From positions 1-22,641 of the IMG/VR virus record IMGVR_UViG_3300042298_000781: a stretch of DNA of 22,641 nt. The stretch is one strand, 5' to 3'. The stretch comes from a virus. Positions 1-6,887 of this stretch are shown piece after piece. The number at the start of each line of letters is the position of its first letter. The stretch's first letter is position 1. A program made the position numbers and the translations under genes. The notes below the pieces were generated by a model. The model was given only the letters and a program-made list of their open reading frames with translations, did no database searches and was not told where the DNA came from.

Positions 1-1
1 C

Positions 2-379
2 ACGGTCAACAAGAAAGAGAAACGCCAGATTGACCCGTATCAACTGGCTGCCTGGCTGGAGATACAGCGCCCGCTAATCAAATTCGCCGTGGTTGAACAG
101 GTTGGTACCATGCCCGACCAGGGTATCACGTCCGCATTTAATTTTGGCTTTACAACAGGTTGTATTCACGGTATTATTGCAGCCTGTGGTATTAAAATAC
201 GTACGGTACCGCCGCAGGTGTGGAAACGAAAATATGGGCTGCTCGGCCAGAACAAGGACGCCAGCCGCGGGGAAGCAAGTCGCAGGTTCCCCGAGTTCAC
301 CCACCTGTGGCCATTAAAGAAGCACGATGGCCGGGCAGAAGCGGCGCTGCTGGCACTTTATGGGAGTGAGACGACATGA
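2..379 (+). CDS. RuvC-like Holliday junction resolvase, 5' truncated by window
   Basis: The frame is open from base 2 with no start visible, so the true N-terminus lies outside the window and about 125 codons are seen. The protein resembles phage RuvC-like crossover-junction endonucleases, RNase H-fold enzymes that cut four-way DNA junctions to resolve recombination or replication intermediates before packaging. Visible family features are a beta-strand ending in an acidic residue (FAVVEQVG, the glutamate matching the second catalytic acid), a PPQVWKRKYGL segment, and a C-terminal HDGRAEAALLALYG, whose Asp and Glu fit the last metal-binding acids. The first catalytic Asp must lie upstream of the window. 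The stop TGA overlaps the next ATG by 4 nt. The reading as RuvC-like is fairly sure; the exact subfamily is not. Confidence 0.8.
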   Translation, partial: TVNKKEKRQIDPYQLAAWLEIQRPLIKFAVVEQVGTMPDQGITSAFNFGFTTGCIHGIIAACGIKIRTVPPQVWKRKYGLLGQNKDASRGEASRRFPEFTHLWPLKKHDGRAEAALLALYGSETT

Positions 380-534
380 TCCCCTCGATTGCAGATCAGT
401 TGCTGTACATGGGCCTGGGCGCCGGCATCATGCAACTAATCCATGAATACTACGCTTTCAAACCTGACCATGGCCGGGTGTTCGGTGCCATCCAGATGGT
501 GTTGTTCTGGACTTACTTGTTGGTGAAGACGTGA
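376..534 (+). CDS. Small hydrophobic protein, 52 aa
   Basis: This short ORF starts with an ATGA overlap on the resolvase stop and ends with a GTGA overlap into the next gene, which is the main reason to believe it. The product has two hydrophobic stretches, about residues 5-22 (LLYMGLGAGIM) and 36-50 (IQMVLFWTYLLV), separated by a polar turn HEYYAFKPDHGR. This suggests a two-helix inner-membrane protein. I do not recognise the family. It belongs to a run of three tiny hydrophobic genes between the resolvase and the nucleotide phosphohydrolase. Possible roles such as superinfection exclusion or membrane anchoring of replication are guesses only. Confidence 0.6.
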   Translation: MIPSIADQLLYMGLGAGIMQLIHEYYAFKPDHGRVFGAIQMVLFWTYLLVKT

Positions 535-773
535 GTTACCTCGCCGCCTTCGCTGCATCCTTCGTCTATATCTGTTTGAAGGCCATGCAGCAGATCAACG
601 TGGTGCGGGACGCGCAGCGGTGGATCCTGCCCACATCCTTGGGTATGACGGCGTGCGAGTTCTACATCGTAGGCTACATCGCCGCGGTCGGGCCGACGCT
701 GCCGGGCATCATGGCTATTGGTATTGGCTCCGGCCTGGGCTGCCTGCTGGCTATGCGGATACATCGCAAGTGA
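531..773 (+). CDS. Small membrane protein, 80 aa
   Basis: A GTG start overlaps the previous stop by 4 nt, and the stop overlaps the next GTG in the same way. The protein is strongly hydrophobic. The N-terminal helix is about residues 2-18 (SYLAAFAASFVYICL), then a polar stretch QQINVVRDAQRW, then two hydrophobic segments near 34-53 and 55-75 that are rich in Gly (IMAIGIGSGLGCLLAM), ending in a basic RIHRK tail. This fits two or three transmembrane helices with a cytoplasmic C-terminus. Family unknown to me. Because the gene sits among replication and recombination genes rather than the lysis cassette, a holin role is not favoured. Confidence 0.65.
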   Translation: MSYLAAFAASFVYICLKAMQQINVVRDAQRWILPTSLGMTACEFYIVGYIAAVGPTLPGIMAIGIGSGLGCLLAMRIHRK

Positions 774-973
774 TCTACATCCTGTACGTCGCCTACATTG
801 TCACGGCATCCGGCGTGCCGCACCCGCAGCAGATCGGGCCGTTCAAAGGCATTATCGCCTGTGAACACGCTGCCGCTCAAGTCCAAGCAGTTGACAACCG
901 CATCCGATCCACGGTATGCTTATCGTTGAACCATAAACCAATGCACTGGAATGGAAAGGAACTCCCAAAATGA
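770..973 (+). CDS. Small protein with N-terminal hydrophobic anchor, 67 aa
   Basis: A GTG start overlaps the preceding stop (GTGA), and the stop overlaps the ATG of the next gene (ATGA). A longer reading of the same frame is open upstream but would lie almost wholly inside the previous gene, so the coupled GTG is preferred. Residues 2-15 (IYILYVAYIVTASG) form a hydrophobic N-terminal segment like a signal anchor. The rest is polar, with two cysteines (C31, C50) that could pair if the protein faces the periplasm. Family unknown. Confidence 0.55.
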   Translation: MIYILYVAYIVTASGVPHPQQIGPFKGIIACEHAAAQVQAVDNRIRSTVCLSLNHKPMHWNGKELPK

Positions 974-1299
974 CCCTCCCGACCGACGCTGCCGCCCGCA
1001 AAGCCATTCCGGTGTACAGCGGGTTCATCAAATATTTCCCCCGCGGCATGATCGCCGTGGCCCAGTTGTCCAAGATCGGTAACGAACAGCACAACCCTGG
1101 CCAGCCTCTTTACTGGGATCGGTCGAAGTCCGGTGACGAGATGGACGCACTGGTGCGGCACATGCTGGACGACGCCATGGGCGTGCCAGTGGACACTGAC
1201 GGGGTGCTGCACGCCACCAAGCTGGCCTGGCGCGCGATGGGCAATCTGGAGAAGCTGCTGGAGAATAAAGCGGCAAATACCCGGAACGGGGTGAAATGA
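970..1299 (+). CDS. dATP/dGTP diphosphohydrolase-like protein (MazZ-type N-terminal domain, former DUF5664)
   Basis: The 109-residue product carries the hallmark pattern of the dATP/dGTP diphosphohydrolase N-terminal family: IPVYSGFIKYFPR, VAQLSKIGNEQHNPGQPLYW, then DRSKSGDEMDALVRHMLD and a late HATKLAWRAMGNLEKLLE helix. In the founding examples this all-alpha domain removes pyrophosphate from purine dNTPs, giving dNMP and PPi. In phages with 2-aminoadenine (Z) genomes the reaction feeds the PurZ pathway, but the domain also occurs in phages with ordinary DNA. No PurZ-like gene lies in the window, so Z-DNA is not shown. The gene is coupled to both neighbours by ATGA overlaps, which suggests co-expression with the replication genes. 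The family call is by eye and fairly confident; the substrate is inferred. Confidence 0.72.
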   Translation: MTLPTDAAARKAIPVYSGFIKYFPRGMIAVAQLSKIGNEQHNPGQPLYWDRSKSGDEMDALVRHMLDDAMGVPVDTDGVLHATKLAWRAMGNLEKLLENKAANTRNGVK

Positions 1300-2183
1300 T
1301 GCCCTATAAAGACGTTACCAAGAAACGGGAGAATGACCGCAAGTATTGGCTGAAGGTCAAGGGCGCCGGCCCTTTGCCGGTATCAACCGCCATGAACCGA
1401 GCCATAGATGTGGTACAACACATTAAGATCAAGGTGCCGAAGCACGGACTAAAGATTGCCTACATCCCGGACGCGCAGGTCATGCCGGGCGTTGACATGC
1501 GGCACCTGTTCTGGTGCGGGCAGTATCTGGCAGAGAAGCGCCCGGACGTGATTGTCTGTGGTGGCGACTTTGGCGACTTTCCCAGCCTGTCACGCTTTGG
1601 CCGCGGGGAACGCAAGTTTGAAGGGCTGCGCTACCGCCGGGACATTGACGCTTTCCATCAAGGCATGGAACTGTTGATGACACCGATTGCGCTGGCCAAG
1701 AACTACAAGCCGGCGCTGCACTTCACCCTTGGCAACCATGAAGACCACATCAATCGCATCACGCAGGAGCACTCCTTTCTGGAAGGGCTGATCTCGCAAG
1801 ACGACCTGCACTTGGCTGACTATGGCTGGAACGTTCACCCGTTCATGCAGCCTATTGCCATTGCCGGCGTGGCCTTCTGCCACTACTTCCCGAGCGGCGG
1901 CCTGGGTCGCCCAATCACGACCGCGCGCGACATCCTGAACAAGCTGCACATGAGCGCCATTGCCGGCCACCAGCAGGGCCGGGACATTGCGTACGGCAAG
2001 CGGGCTGACGGGCGCCAGATGACGGCGATCATCAGCGGTAGCTTCTACCAGCACGACATGAGCTACCTGTCGCCATTTACCAACGCCCACTGGCGCGGTA
2101 TGTGGCTTCTCCATCAAGTTAAAAATGGCGAATTTGACGAGATGGCACTTTCAATCGACTACCTGAAACGGAGATATGCGTGA
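1296..2183 (+). CDS. Calcineurin-like metallophosphoesterase
   Basis: A 295-residue protein with the ordered metal-binding motifs of the calcineurin-like superfamily: IPDAQVMPG near 58 (D59 then Q61, the DxQ variant common in phage members where others have DxH), GGDFGDFPSLSR near 89-100, LGNHEDHINR near 145-154, CHYFPSGG near 195 and AIAGHQQGRD near 221-230. These would hold two metal ions and hydrolyse a phosphomono- or phosphodiester. The substrate may be a nucleotide or DNA end but cannot be read from sequence. The start is the first of two adjacent ATGs, giving an ATGA overlap with the upstream gene. The first 45 residues are basic and may be a nucleic-acid-binding extension. It ends with a GTGA overlap. 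Confidence 0.8.
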   Translation: MMPYKDVTKKRENDRKYWLKVKGAGPLPVSTAMNRAIDVVQHIKIKVPKHGLKIAYIPDAQVMPGVDMRHLFWCGQYLAEKRPDVIVCGGDFGDFPSLSRFGRGERKFEGLRYRRDIDAFHQGMELLMTPIALAKNYKPALHFTLGNHEDHINRITQEHSFLEGLISQDDLHLADYGWNVHPFMQPIAIAGVAFCHYFPSGGLGRPITTARDILNKLHMSAIAGHQQGRDIAYGKRADGRQMTAIISGSFYQHDMSYLSPFTNAHWRGMWLLHQVKNGEFDEMALSIDYLKRRYA

Positions 2184-2410
2184 GCAACACCGTAGACGCA
2201 AACGTGTTACGAGCGGTGTTCGCCGCGCGCGTGTCGCTGGCCAAGCTGACCAAGGCCGAAGCGGTAACGCACGCGAAGGATGAATGGGAAAAGACCCAAC
2301 GCTGGGTCGCGTCTGCCAGCAGCAAGGAAGGGTCGTTCGTCTGGTTCTGCCAGGAGTTTGACTTGGACGAGTCCGCAGTCCTGCGGGCAATACGGGAGCG
2401 GCGGAAATGA
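2180..2410 (+). CDS. Small hypothetical protein, 76 aa
   Basis: GTG start and TGA stop are both shared with neighbours in 4-nt overlaps. The product is soluble, alpha-helical in appearance and charged (KLTKAEAVTHAKDEWEK, then FVWFCQEFDLDESAVLRAIRERRK). The C-terminal part, from about residue 50, has the spacing of a small helix-turn-helix-like segment, but no clear DNA-binding motif can be claimed. I do not recognise the family. It lies between a phosphoesterase and a Rossmann-fold protein. Confidence 0.6.
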   Translation: MSNTVDANVLRAVFAARVSLAKLTKAEAVTHAKDEWEKTQRWVASASSKEGSFVWFCQEFDLDESAVLRAIRERRK

Positions 2411-3276
2411 GTGGCGCGGATAAAGAATACAAGTTCGGTCCAAAAAATAACTGGCGGCGCTCAGTGTGGAACCAAATTAAAGCAAGGCTCAGGGTTCCCG
2501 CCAAAGACGCGCTTGTGCTGTACTTGGCCGGCCCCGGTGATTATGACCGCGAGGTAGCAGTAAGCAAAGGGTTCAGGGCAGACAATCTAATATCAGTGGA
2601 GCGCAACAGCGCCGTGCTGTCACAGTTGCGAGAGAAAGACGTGCTGACGATCCGAGGCGATTTTGTGGATGCCGTAAGAACGTGGCCCGCAAAAAAGCCG
2701 TTTGATGTGGTGTTTGGCGACTTCTGCGGCGACTTGTCGCAAGGTCTGCTTGACGCCATAGGTTGTTTTGCGGTGGTTCGGCAAACCCAACGCAGTGTAT
2801 TTGCGTTTAACTTTCAGCGCGGGCGGGACGCGACGCTACGCAATTTACGGGCAAAGACCCCCCACATTAAACACCGAGGCGAGTTGCTGGCCGAGGCGTT
2901 AGCCTGCGTCGAGTCTCCTTCCTATTTATCTTATCGGAGTGGAACGCTTTTGTTTGATTCCGTCGTGTATTTGTCTGTTTTAGAGGCTAGGCGCCGCTTT
3001 ACAGATGATTACCGGGCGGACGCTTTTGCCTTTCTCGCAAAGTCGCGGCGCCGTATCGCAACAAGCCCACTAGGGGCCACCCATCCGTTGTGTTTAAAGG
3101 AGTTAGAAGCTGCCCAAGAGTATTTGAATGCGGCTACTGTGTTTGAGCCTTACGACGCAGCCTTGCAGCCGCTTGTCGCGCAAAACACTAAAGAATGGCG
3201 GGGTGATGTTCCGACGCGGACTAAACGCAGTGCGGCTGCGATAAGTGCCATTCACACCCGCAGAGCGGCGTGCTAA
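2407..3276 (+). CDS. Rossmann-fold, SAM-methyltransferase-like protein
   Basis: A 289-residue protein whose N-terminal half looks like a class I SAM-dependent methyltransferase: ALVLYLAGPGDYDREVAVS (about 35-53) in place of the glycine loop of motif I, LISVERNSAVLSQL (about 61-74) with an acidic residue ending the second strand, DVLTIRGDFVDAV and DVVFGDFCGDL (about 99-109) as the later strands. No NPPY or PCQ signature is present, so the target could be DNA, RNA, protein or a small molecule, or the fold may be non-enzymatic. The C-terminal part (about 200-289) is basic and ends in an Arg-rich tail. Base composition drops to about 50% G+C here, below its neighbours, hinting at separate acquisition. 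It overlaps the helicase gene by 7 nt. Confidence 0.6.
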   Translation: MSGADKEYKFGPKNNWRRSVWNQIKARLRVPAKDALVLYLAGPGDYDREVAVSKGFRADNLISVERNSAVLSQLREKDVLTIRGDFVDAVRTWPAKKPFDVVFGDFCGDLSQGLLDAIGCFAVVRQTQRSVFAFNFQRGRDATLRNLRAKTPHIKHRGELLAEALACVESPSYLSYRSGTLLFDSVVYLSVLEARRRFTDDYRADAFAFLAKSRRRIATSPLGATHPLCLKELEAAQEYLNAATVFEPYDAALQPLVAQNTKEWRGDVPTRTKRSAAAISAIHTRRAAC

Positions 3277-4475
3277 CTCCCCGCCCATATCAGATCGAAG
3301 GCCGGGATTTTCTGGCCAGCCGCACACGCGCCCTGCTGGCCGATGAAATGAGGGTCGGCAAGTCCTGCCAGGCGATCATGGCTGCGCACAAGCTGGGCGC
3401 GCAGTCCATGTTGGTGACGTGCCCTGCCATCGCCGTGCCCCACTGGCACCGGGAGATCGAAAAGTGGTGGCCGTCGGGTCCGCTGCCGAAAGCGCAGGTG
3501 CTGTCCTACAACAAGGCCACGACCCTGTGGGAAGAAGGGTTCAGTCAGCCCCGGTTCGACGTGTTCATCCCGGACGAAGCACATTTTGCTAAGACACCAA
3601 CCGCCAAGCGCACACGCATGGTCTACGGCAAGACCGGGTTTGGTCAAGCCGCCGGCGCCATCTGGCCGCTGTCCGGCACACCCGCACCGAAGCACGCCGC
3701 CGAACTCTGGCCGATGCTGAAAGCCTTTGGCGTGGTCGGCATGGATTACCAGGCGTTCATCGAACGCTACTGCGTATACGACAAGTGGGCCGACAAGATC
3801 CGCGGCACCAAGCAGTCCATGATCCCGGAACTGCGCACCCTGCTGGCGACCGTGATGCTGCGCCGCACCCGCAAGGATGTGGCACCGGACATGCCGGCCA
3901 TTGACTTTCAGTTCCTTGAGATCACACCGACCACCGCGGCTGACCTGCCGGCGGGCATTGACACCGAGCACCTGGAAGACAACCCGACTTCGATGCAGGC
4001 CGAGCGTATTGCCGTGGCGCAGTCCAAGGTGCTGCCGCTGGCCAAGAACATCGACTTTGCCATCAGCAACGAACTGCTGAAGCAGACCGTGGTGTTCGGC
4101 TGGCACACCGAGCCACTGGAGCACTTGACACGGCTGCTGAATTCTCTTAATATAAAGACCGAACTGATTACCGGCAAGACGACGCCGGTGCAGCGGGAGC
4201 GGATACAAAATAATTTTCGTAGTGGCTTGACACAAGTTATTGCCGGGAATATTATGAGTTGTGGCACGGCGATTGATCTTAGTTCCGCCAGTCACGGCCA
4301 CTTTTTAGAGCTAGATTGGGTCAGTGGTAACAATGTGCAGGCCGCCAACCGGCTGGTCAGCATGGAGAAAAAAGAGAAGGTCACGATTGACGTGGCCACG
4401 GTGCCGGGAACGATTGATGACGGCGTGCAGCAAGTGTTAATGCGTCGAGTTAAAGAGTTGTCAGCGTTGTATTAA
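3270..4475 (+). CDS. SNF2-type DEAH-box superfamily 2 helicase
   Basis: At 401 residues this is a compact two-lobe helicase/translocase. Seen in order: PRPYQIEGRDFL (Q-motif-like, 5-14), ADEMRVGKS (Walker A, 24-32), LVTCPAIAVPHW (motif Ia), DEAH (102-105, Walker B), LSGTP (134-138, motif III), MLRRTRKDV, then lobe 2 with VVFGWHTEPLEHL, ELITGKT, VIAGNIMSCGTAIDL (motif V) and QAANRL at about 357 (motif VI). Phage SNF2-like proteins of this size act as dsDNA translocases or branch-migration helicases in replication and recombination. Motif VI is odd: the usual second Arg and the HRIGQ context are replaced by NRLVSMEKKEKV. The GTG start lies inside the upstream gene. G+C falls sharply at about 4,140-4,330 within lobe 2. 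Confidence 0.85.
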   Translation: MLTPRPYQIEGRDFLASRTRALLADEMRVGKSCQAIMAAHKLGAQSMLVTCPAIAVPHWHREIEKWWPSGPLPKAQVLSYNKATTLWEEGFSQPRFDVFIPDEAHFAKTPTAKRTRMVYGKTGFGQAAGAIWPLSGTPAPKHAAELWPMLKAFGVVGMDYQAFIERYCVYDKWADKIRGTKQSMIPELRTLLATVMLRRTRKDVAPDMPAIDFQFLEITPTTAADLPAGIDTEHLEDNPTSMQAERIAVAQSKVLPLAKNIDFAISNELLKQTVVFGWHTEPLEHLTRLLNSLNIKTELITGKTTPVQRERIQNNFRSGLTQVIAGNIMSCGTAIDLSSASHGHFLELDWVSGNNVQAANRLVSMEKKEKVTIDVATVPGTIDDGVQQVLMRRVKELSALY

Positions 4476-4482
4476 TTAAAAC

Positions 4483-4887
4483 ATGGCTTATAAAAATCAC
4501 GAAGATTTACTTGAGTATCGGCGTCAATACCGCATTAAGAATCGAAAACGGATGAACGCATACGCCCGCCAATGGCAAAAAAATTACCGCATAAAAAACG
4601 GAGAAGCCGTTAGCGCGTATAAATCCGAATACGATTTGAAACGAAAGTATGGGATAAGCTCTGCCGAGCGCGACGCAATGCTGCAGGAACAGGGCGGGGC
4701 GTGCGCCGTATGCAAAACAAAAGAACCAGACGGAAACGGCCGGTGGCGGGTAGATCATTGCCACGTTTCTGGAAAAGTACGAGGGATACTGTGCTCTTCG
4801 TGCAACTTGGCATTAGGGCTTATGAAGGACAACATTGCTTCGTTTCGCAGAGCCATTATCTATTTAAATAAGGAAAACAACGAATGA
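4483..4887 (+). CDS. Recombination endonuclease VII-like HNH nuclease
   Basis: The 134-residue product has the endonuclease VII core: GGACAVCKTKEPDG (C74, C77), then RVDHCHVSGKVRGILCSSCN, where D91-H92 is the catalytic pair and C104/C107 complete the zinc site, followed by the ALGLMKDN helix. T4 gp49, the model member, cuts Holliday junctions and branched DNA. Here it could cooperate with, or duplicate, the RuvC-like protein at the window start; family members also occur as mobile nucleases. The N-terminal 50 residues are strongly basic, with two YRIKN repeats, and probably bind DNA. The gene is A+T-richer (about 45% G+C) than its surroundings and, unlike most neighbours, is separated by 7 nt from the upstream stop. 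Its stop overlaps the next ATG. Confidence 0.85.
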   Translation: MAYKNHEDLLEYRRQYRIKNRKRMNAYARQWQKNYRIKNGEAVSAYKSEYDLKRKYGISSAERDAMLQEQGGACAVCKTKEPDGNGRWRVDHCHVSGKVRGILCSSCNLALGLMKDNIASFRRAIIYLNKENNE

Positions 4888-5393
4888 TCGAAGTCACATT
4901 TAAGTTTGACAGCATTGAGAAAGCTATCGCTACACTGGGTTCGCTGATGAAGGGCGCCGCACCGGTGCCGAACATTGAGAATCCGGCGAAGCCCGAAGGC
5001 GCACTCGCTGGCAAACAACGTAAACCCCGTGCGGATGCAGGCAAGGCGCGCGGGCCGTACAAAGACAATGGGGTGGCTACGCCGCCGGCGCCCGCCGAAG
5101 CGGACAATGCCCAACCGTCGGGAGAAGTGCCTGCGGAAGTCACCCCGCCCGAAACCGCAGCGCCGAAGGAGACTACAATCGCAGCTGACTCCGTGCAACA
5201 GCCGACGGAACCCGCTTCGGCCGCTGCGGCCACCCAAGAGCAAGCCCAGGCTGCATTGGAATCTTTGTTCGCAACCAAAGGGCTGCCAACGGCGCAGGCC
5301 ACAATGGCACTGTTTGGCGTGTCGCGGCTGCGTGACATGAAGCCGGAAGACTACGGCCAGTTCGTGATTGCGGCGCAGGAGGCAACCAAGTGA
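4884..5393 (+). CDS. Pro/Ala-rich two-domain protein of unknown function, 169 aa
   Basis: Three parts are visible. A short N-terminal module MIEVTFKFDSIEKAIATL (1-18) looks like a beta-strand followed by a helix. A long low-complexity linker (about 28-120), rich in Pro, Ala, Glu and Thr, contains a basic patch KQRKPRADAGKARGPYK. A C-terminal helical module (about 123-165: ALESLFATKGLPTAQATMALFGVSRLRDM) resembles short C-terminal domains I recall from other phage proteins without known function. The gene sits between the HNH nuclease and the Cas4-like and SSB-like genes, so a role as a DNA-replication or recombination adaptor is possible but not shown. It is coupled on both sides by 4-nt overlaps. 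Confidence 0.65.
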   Translation: MIEVTFKFDSIEKAIATLGSLMKGAAPVPNIENPAKPEGALAGKQRKPRADAGKARGPYKDNGVATPPAPAEADNAQPSGEVPAEVTPPETAAPKETTIAADSVQQPTEPASAAAATQEQAQAALESLFATKGLPTAQATMALFGVSRLRDMKPEDYGQFVIAAQEATK

Positions 5394-5512
5394 ACTACCG
5401 CCCGCAATATCCGATGGCTAACTACTTCTACTGCTTGTCCGAACTGGTCGCCTTTGACCTGCCGGTGGACACATTCATCTTGGGCTGGATCGCCAACGAG
5501 GAAAACCAGTAA
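5390..5512 (+). CDS. Very small hypothetical protein, 40 aa
   Basis: A GTG start overlaps the previous TGA, and the TAA shares one base with the next ATG (TAATG). The product is aromatic and acidic (YRPQYPMANYFYCLSELVAF, ending GWIANEENQ). An internal ATG at 5,414 could also start it. Family unknown. The only evidence is exact fit between two coupled genes in an otherwise gapless operon. Confidence 0.5.
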   Translation: MNYRPQYPMANYFYCLSELVAFDLPVDTFILGWIANEENQ

Positions 5513-6249
5513 TGGCGTTTCACGCCAAGCTGTCAGCGTCAGCCGCACACCGCTGGATGAACTGTCCAGCTAGTGTGCGGCTGTCAGAAGGGGTGCCGCA
5601 CGTTGAAAGCCCGCACGCCAGTCTTGGCACCATGGCGCACTCAGTGGCGGCGTATTGTTTGAAGCATAAGCTGCCGGCCAGCGCCATCTTGGACGATCAT
5701 GCCGACAGCGTGCAGTTCTACCTAGACTTCTGCCGTAAACAGAAAGGCACACACGCGATTGAGATTGACTTAGCGCCTGCCTTGGCCCGCATCGACCCGG
5801 ACACTGGCGGCACGGCGGACTTCGTATGCTGGACGGAAGACGGCAAGCACCTGCTGGTGGCCGACTTCAAGTTCGGGACTGGCGTGCCGGTAGCGGCGGA
5901 AGACAACAAGCAGTTGAAAATGTACGCGCTTGGCGCTATGCTGTCCCTGTTCCTTTGCCCGGAAACTGTGGAAGTGGCCATTGTGCAGCCCCGGCTGGAG
6001 GATCCAGAGCAGTGGGTCAAGCGCAGCACCTTTCGGGCCATTGATCTCTTGGACTTCGCCGCGGATGTGCAGGAAGCGGCAGTGAAGGCGCGGCTACCGG
6101 ACGCGGAGCCAGTGCCGGGCGAAGAACAATGCCGTTGGTGCCAGGCGGCGAAGGCGAAGCGGTGTTCGGTGGCCGTCAAGACTGGCTACCGCAAACCCGC
6201 TGGCGCCAAGATTAAAGCAGATGACTTTGCGGTAATGACGGGACCGTGA
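5512..6249 (+). CDS. DUF2800-type Cas4-like PD-(D/E)XK nuclease, short form
   Basis: The N-terminus KLSASAAHRWMNCPASV, GTMAHSVAAYCL (H43), GGTADFVCW (D103), LLVADFKFGTG (D118, K120) and QLKMYAL (Q134, Y138) give the H-D-DxK-Q order of Cas4/RecB-family nucleases, here DUF2800. Four cysteines (C18, then C207, C210 and C218 in QCRWCQAAKAKRC) match the four-cysteine Fe-S cluster of Cas4 and AddB relatives. The probable role is a single-strand exonuclease acting with the SSB-like and helicase genes in recombination or replication-fork processing. At 245 residues it ends soon after the cysteine cluster, whereas members I recall are nearer 370; the C-terminal domain is missing. A 7-bp inverted repeat (6,236-6,242 with 6,269-6,275) spans the stop codon. 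Confidence 0.8.
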   Translation: MAFHAKLSASAAHRWMNCPASVRLSEGVPHVESPHASLGTMAHSVAAYCLKHKLPASAILDDHADSVQFYLDFCRKQKGTHAIEIDLAPALARIDPDTGGTADFVCWTEDGKHLLVADFKFGTGVPVAAEDNKQLKMYALGAMLSLFLCPETVEVAIVQPRLEDPEQWVKRSTFRAIDLLDFAADVQEAAVKARLPDAEPVPGEEQCRWCQAAKAKRCSVAVKTGYRKPAGAKIKADDFAVMTGP

Positions 6250-6278
6250 GCCTGACGTAATTTTCTCCCCCGTCACTT

Positions 6279-6284
6279 TAGGAG
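6279..6284 (+). promoter_or_regulatory. Shine-Dalgarno of the DUF2815 gene
   Basis: TAGGAG lies 9 nt before the ATG at 6,294. This is one of few plus-strand genes with a free-standing ribosome site rather than a stop-codon overlap, consistent with independent and probably strong translation of the SSB-like protein. Confidence 0.7.
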
Positions 6285-6293
6285 TAACACACT

Positions 6294-6887
6294 ATGGGTA
6301 CCCGAGTTCGTATCAACGATGTCCGTTTCAACTTCACCAACAACCTGTTCACCGCCGGCAAGGCCAAAGGCAACGACAGTGGCAAAGAGAAGTTCAGTGT
6401 CGTCGCCATCTTCGGACGTGAGCATCCGCAGATTGCCGAGATCAAGGCGGCACTGCTGGAAGCTGCAACCGCCAAGTGGGCGGCCAAAGCGCCAGAAGTG
6501 CTGAAGCAACTGGCGGCTGGCGACCGCATCTGCCTGCACGACGGCGATGCCAAGAGCGACCACGCGGGCTACGCGGGCAACTACTTCATCAATGCCAGCA
6601 ACGAACTGCGCCCGCTGGTCATCGGCCCGAACCGGGAGAACCTGGTGGTGGCGGACGGCAAGCCCTACTCCGGGTCTTACGGCAACATCATCCTGGAGTT
6701 CTGGGCGCAGGACAACCAGTTCGGCAAGCGCGTGAACGCTTCGCTGCTGGGTGTGCAGCACACCAAGGACGGCGAACGCCTGTCCGGTGGCGGGATTGCC
6801 GCGGCGGATGACTTCGAAGCCATCCAGATGCCGCCCCCGGCTGCAGGTTCCGGCGGTGGCAGCAGCGGCGCAGCAGCACTGTTCTAA
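6294..6887 (+). CDS. DUF2815 single-stranded DNA-binding protein candidate
   Basis: The 197-residue protein opens with TRVRINDVRFNFTNNLFTAG and continues with GKEKFSVVAIFGREHPQ, IAEIKAALLEAA, LHDGDAKSDHAGYAGNYFINA, and KPYSGSYGNIILEFWAQDN, all typical of DUF2815. That family is generally treated as phage ssDNA-binding protein with an OB-like fold, comparable in role to T7 gp2.5. A low-complexity Gly/Ser tail ends in a terminal Phe, as in many SSBs that recruit partners through the C-terminus, although this tail is less acidic than usual. It follows the DUF2800 gene, a pairing common in phages. It has its own Shine-Dalgarno and is followed at once by a terminator, both fitting high, stand-alone expression. 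Confidence 0.78.
   Translation: MGTRVRINDVRFNFTNNLFTAGKAKGNDSGKEKFSVVAIFGREHPQIAEIKAALLEAATAKWAAKAPEVLKQLAAGDRICLHDGDAKSDHAGYAGNYFINASNELRPLVIGPNRENLVVADGKPYSGSYGNIILEFWAQDNQFGKRVNASLLGVQHTKDGERLSGGGIAAADDFEAIQMPPPAAGSGGGSSGAAALF

Noticed and set aside
3273-4301. 342-codon open frame on the minus strand
   Set aside because: It lies wholly opposite the SNF2-like helicase, has His/Gln/Arg-rich shadow composition, no recognisable motif, and runs against the local operon.
6236-6275. Inverted repeat TGACGGG/CCCGTCA as a terminator
   Set aside because: Only 7 bp with a 26-nt loop and no T-run after the second arm; too weak to call a terminator or attenuator.
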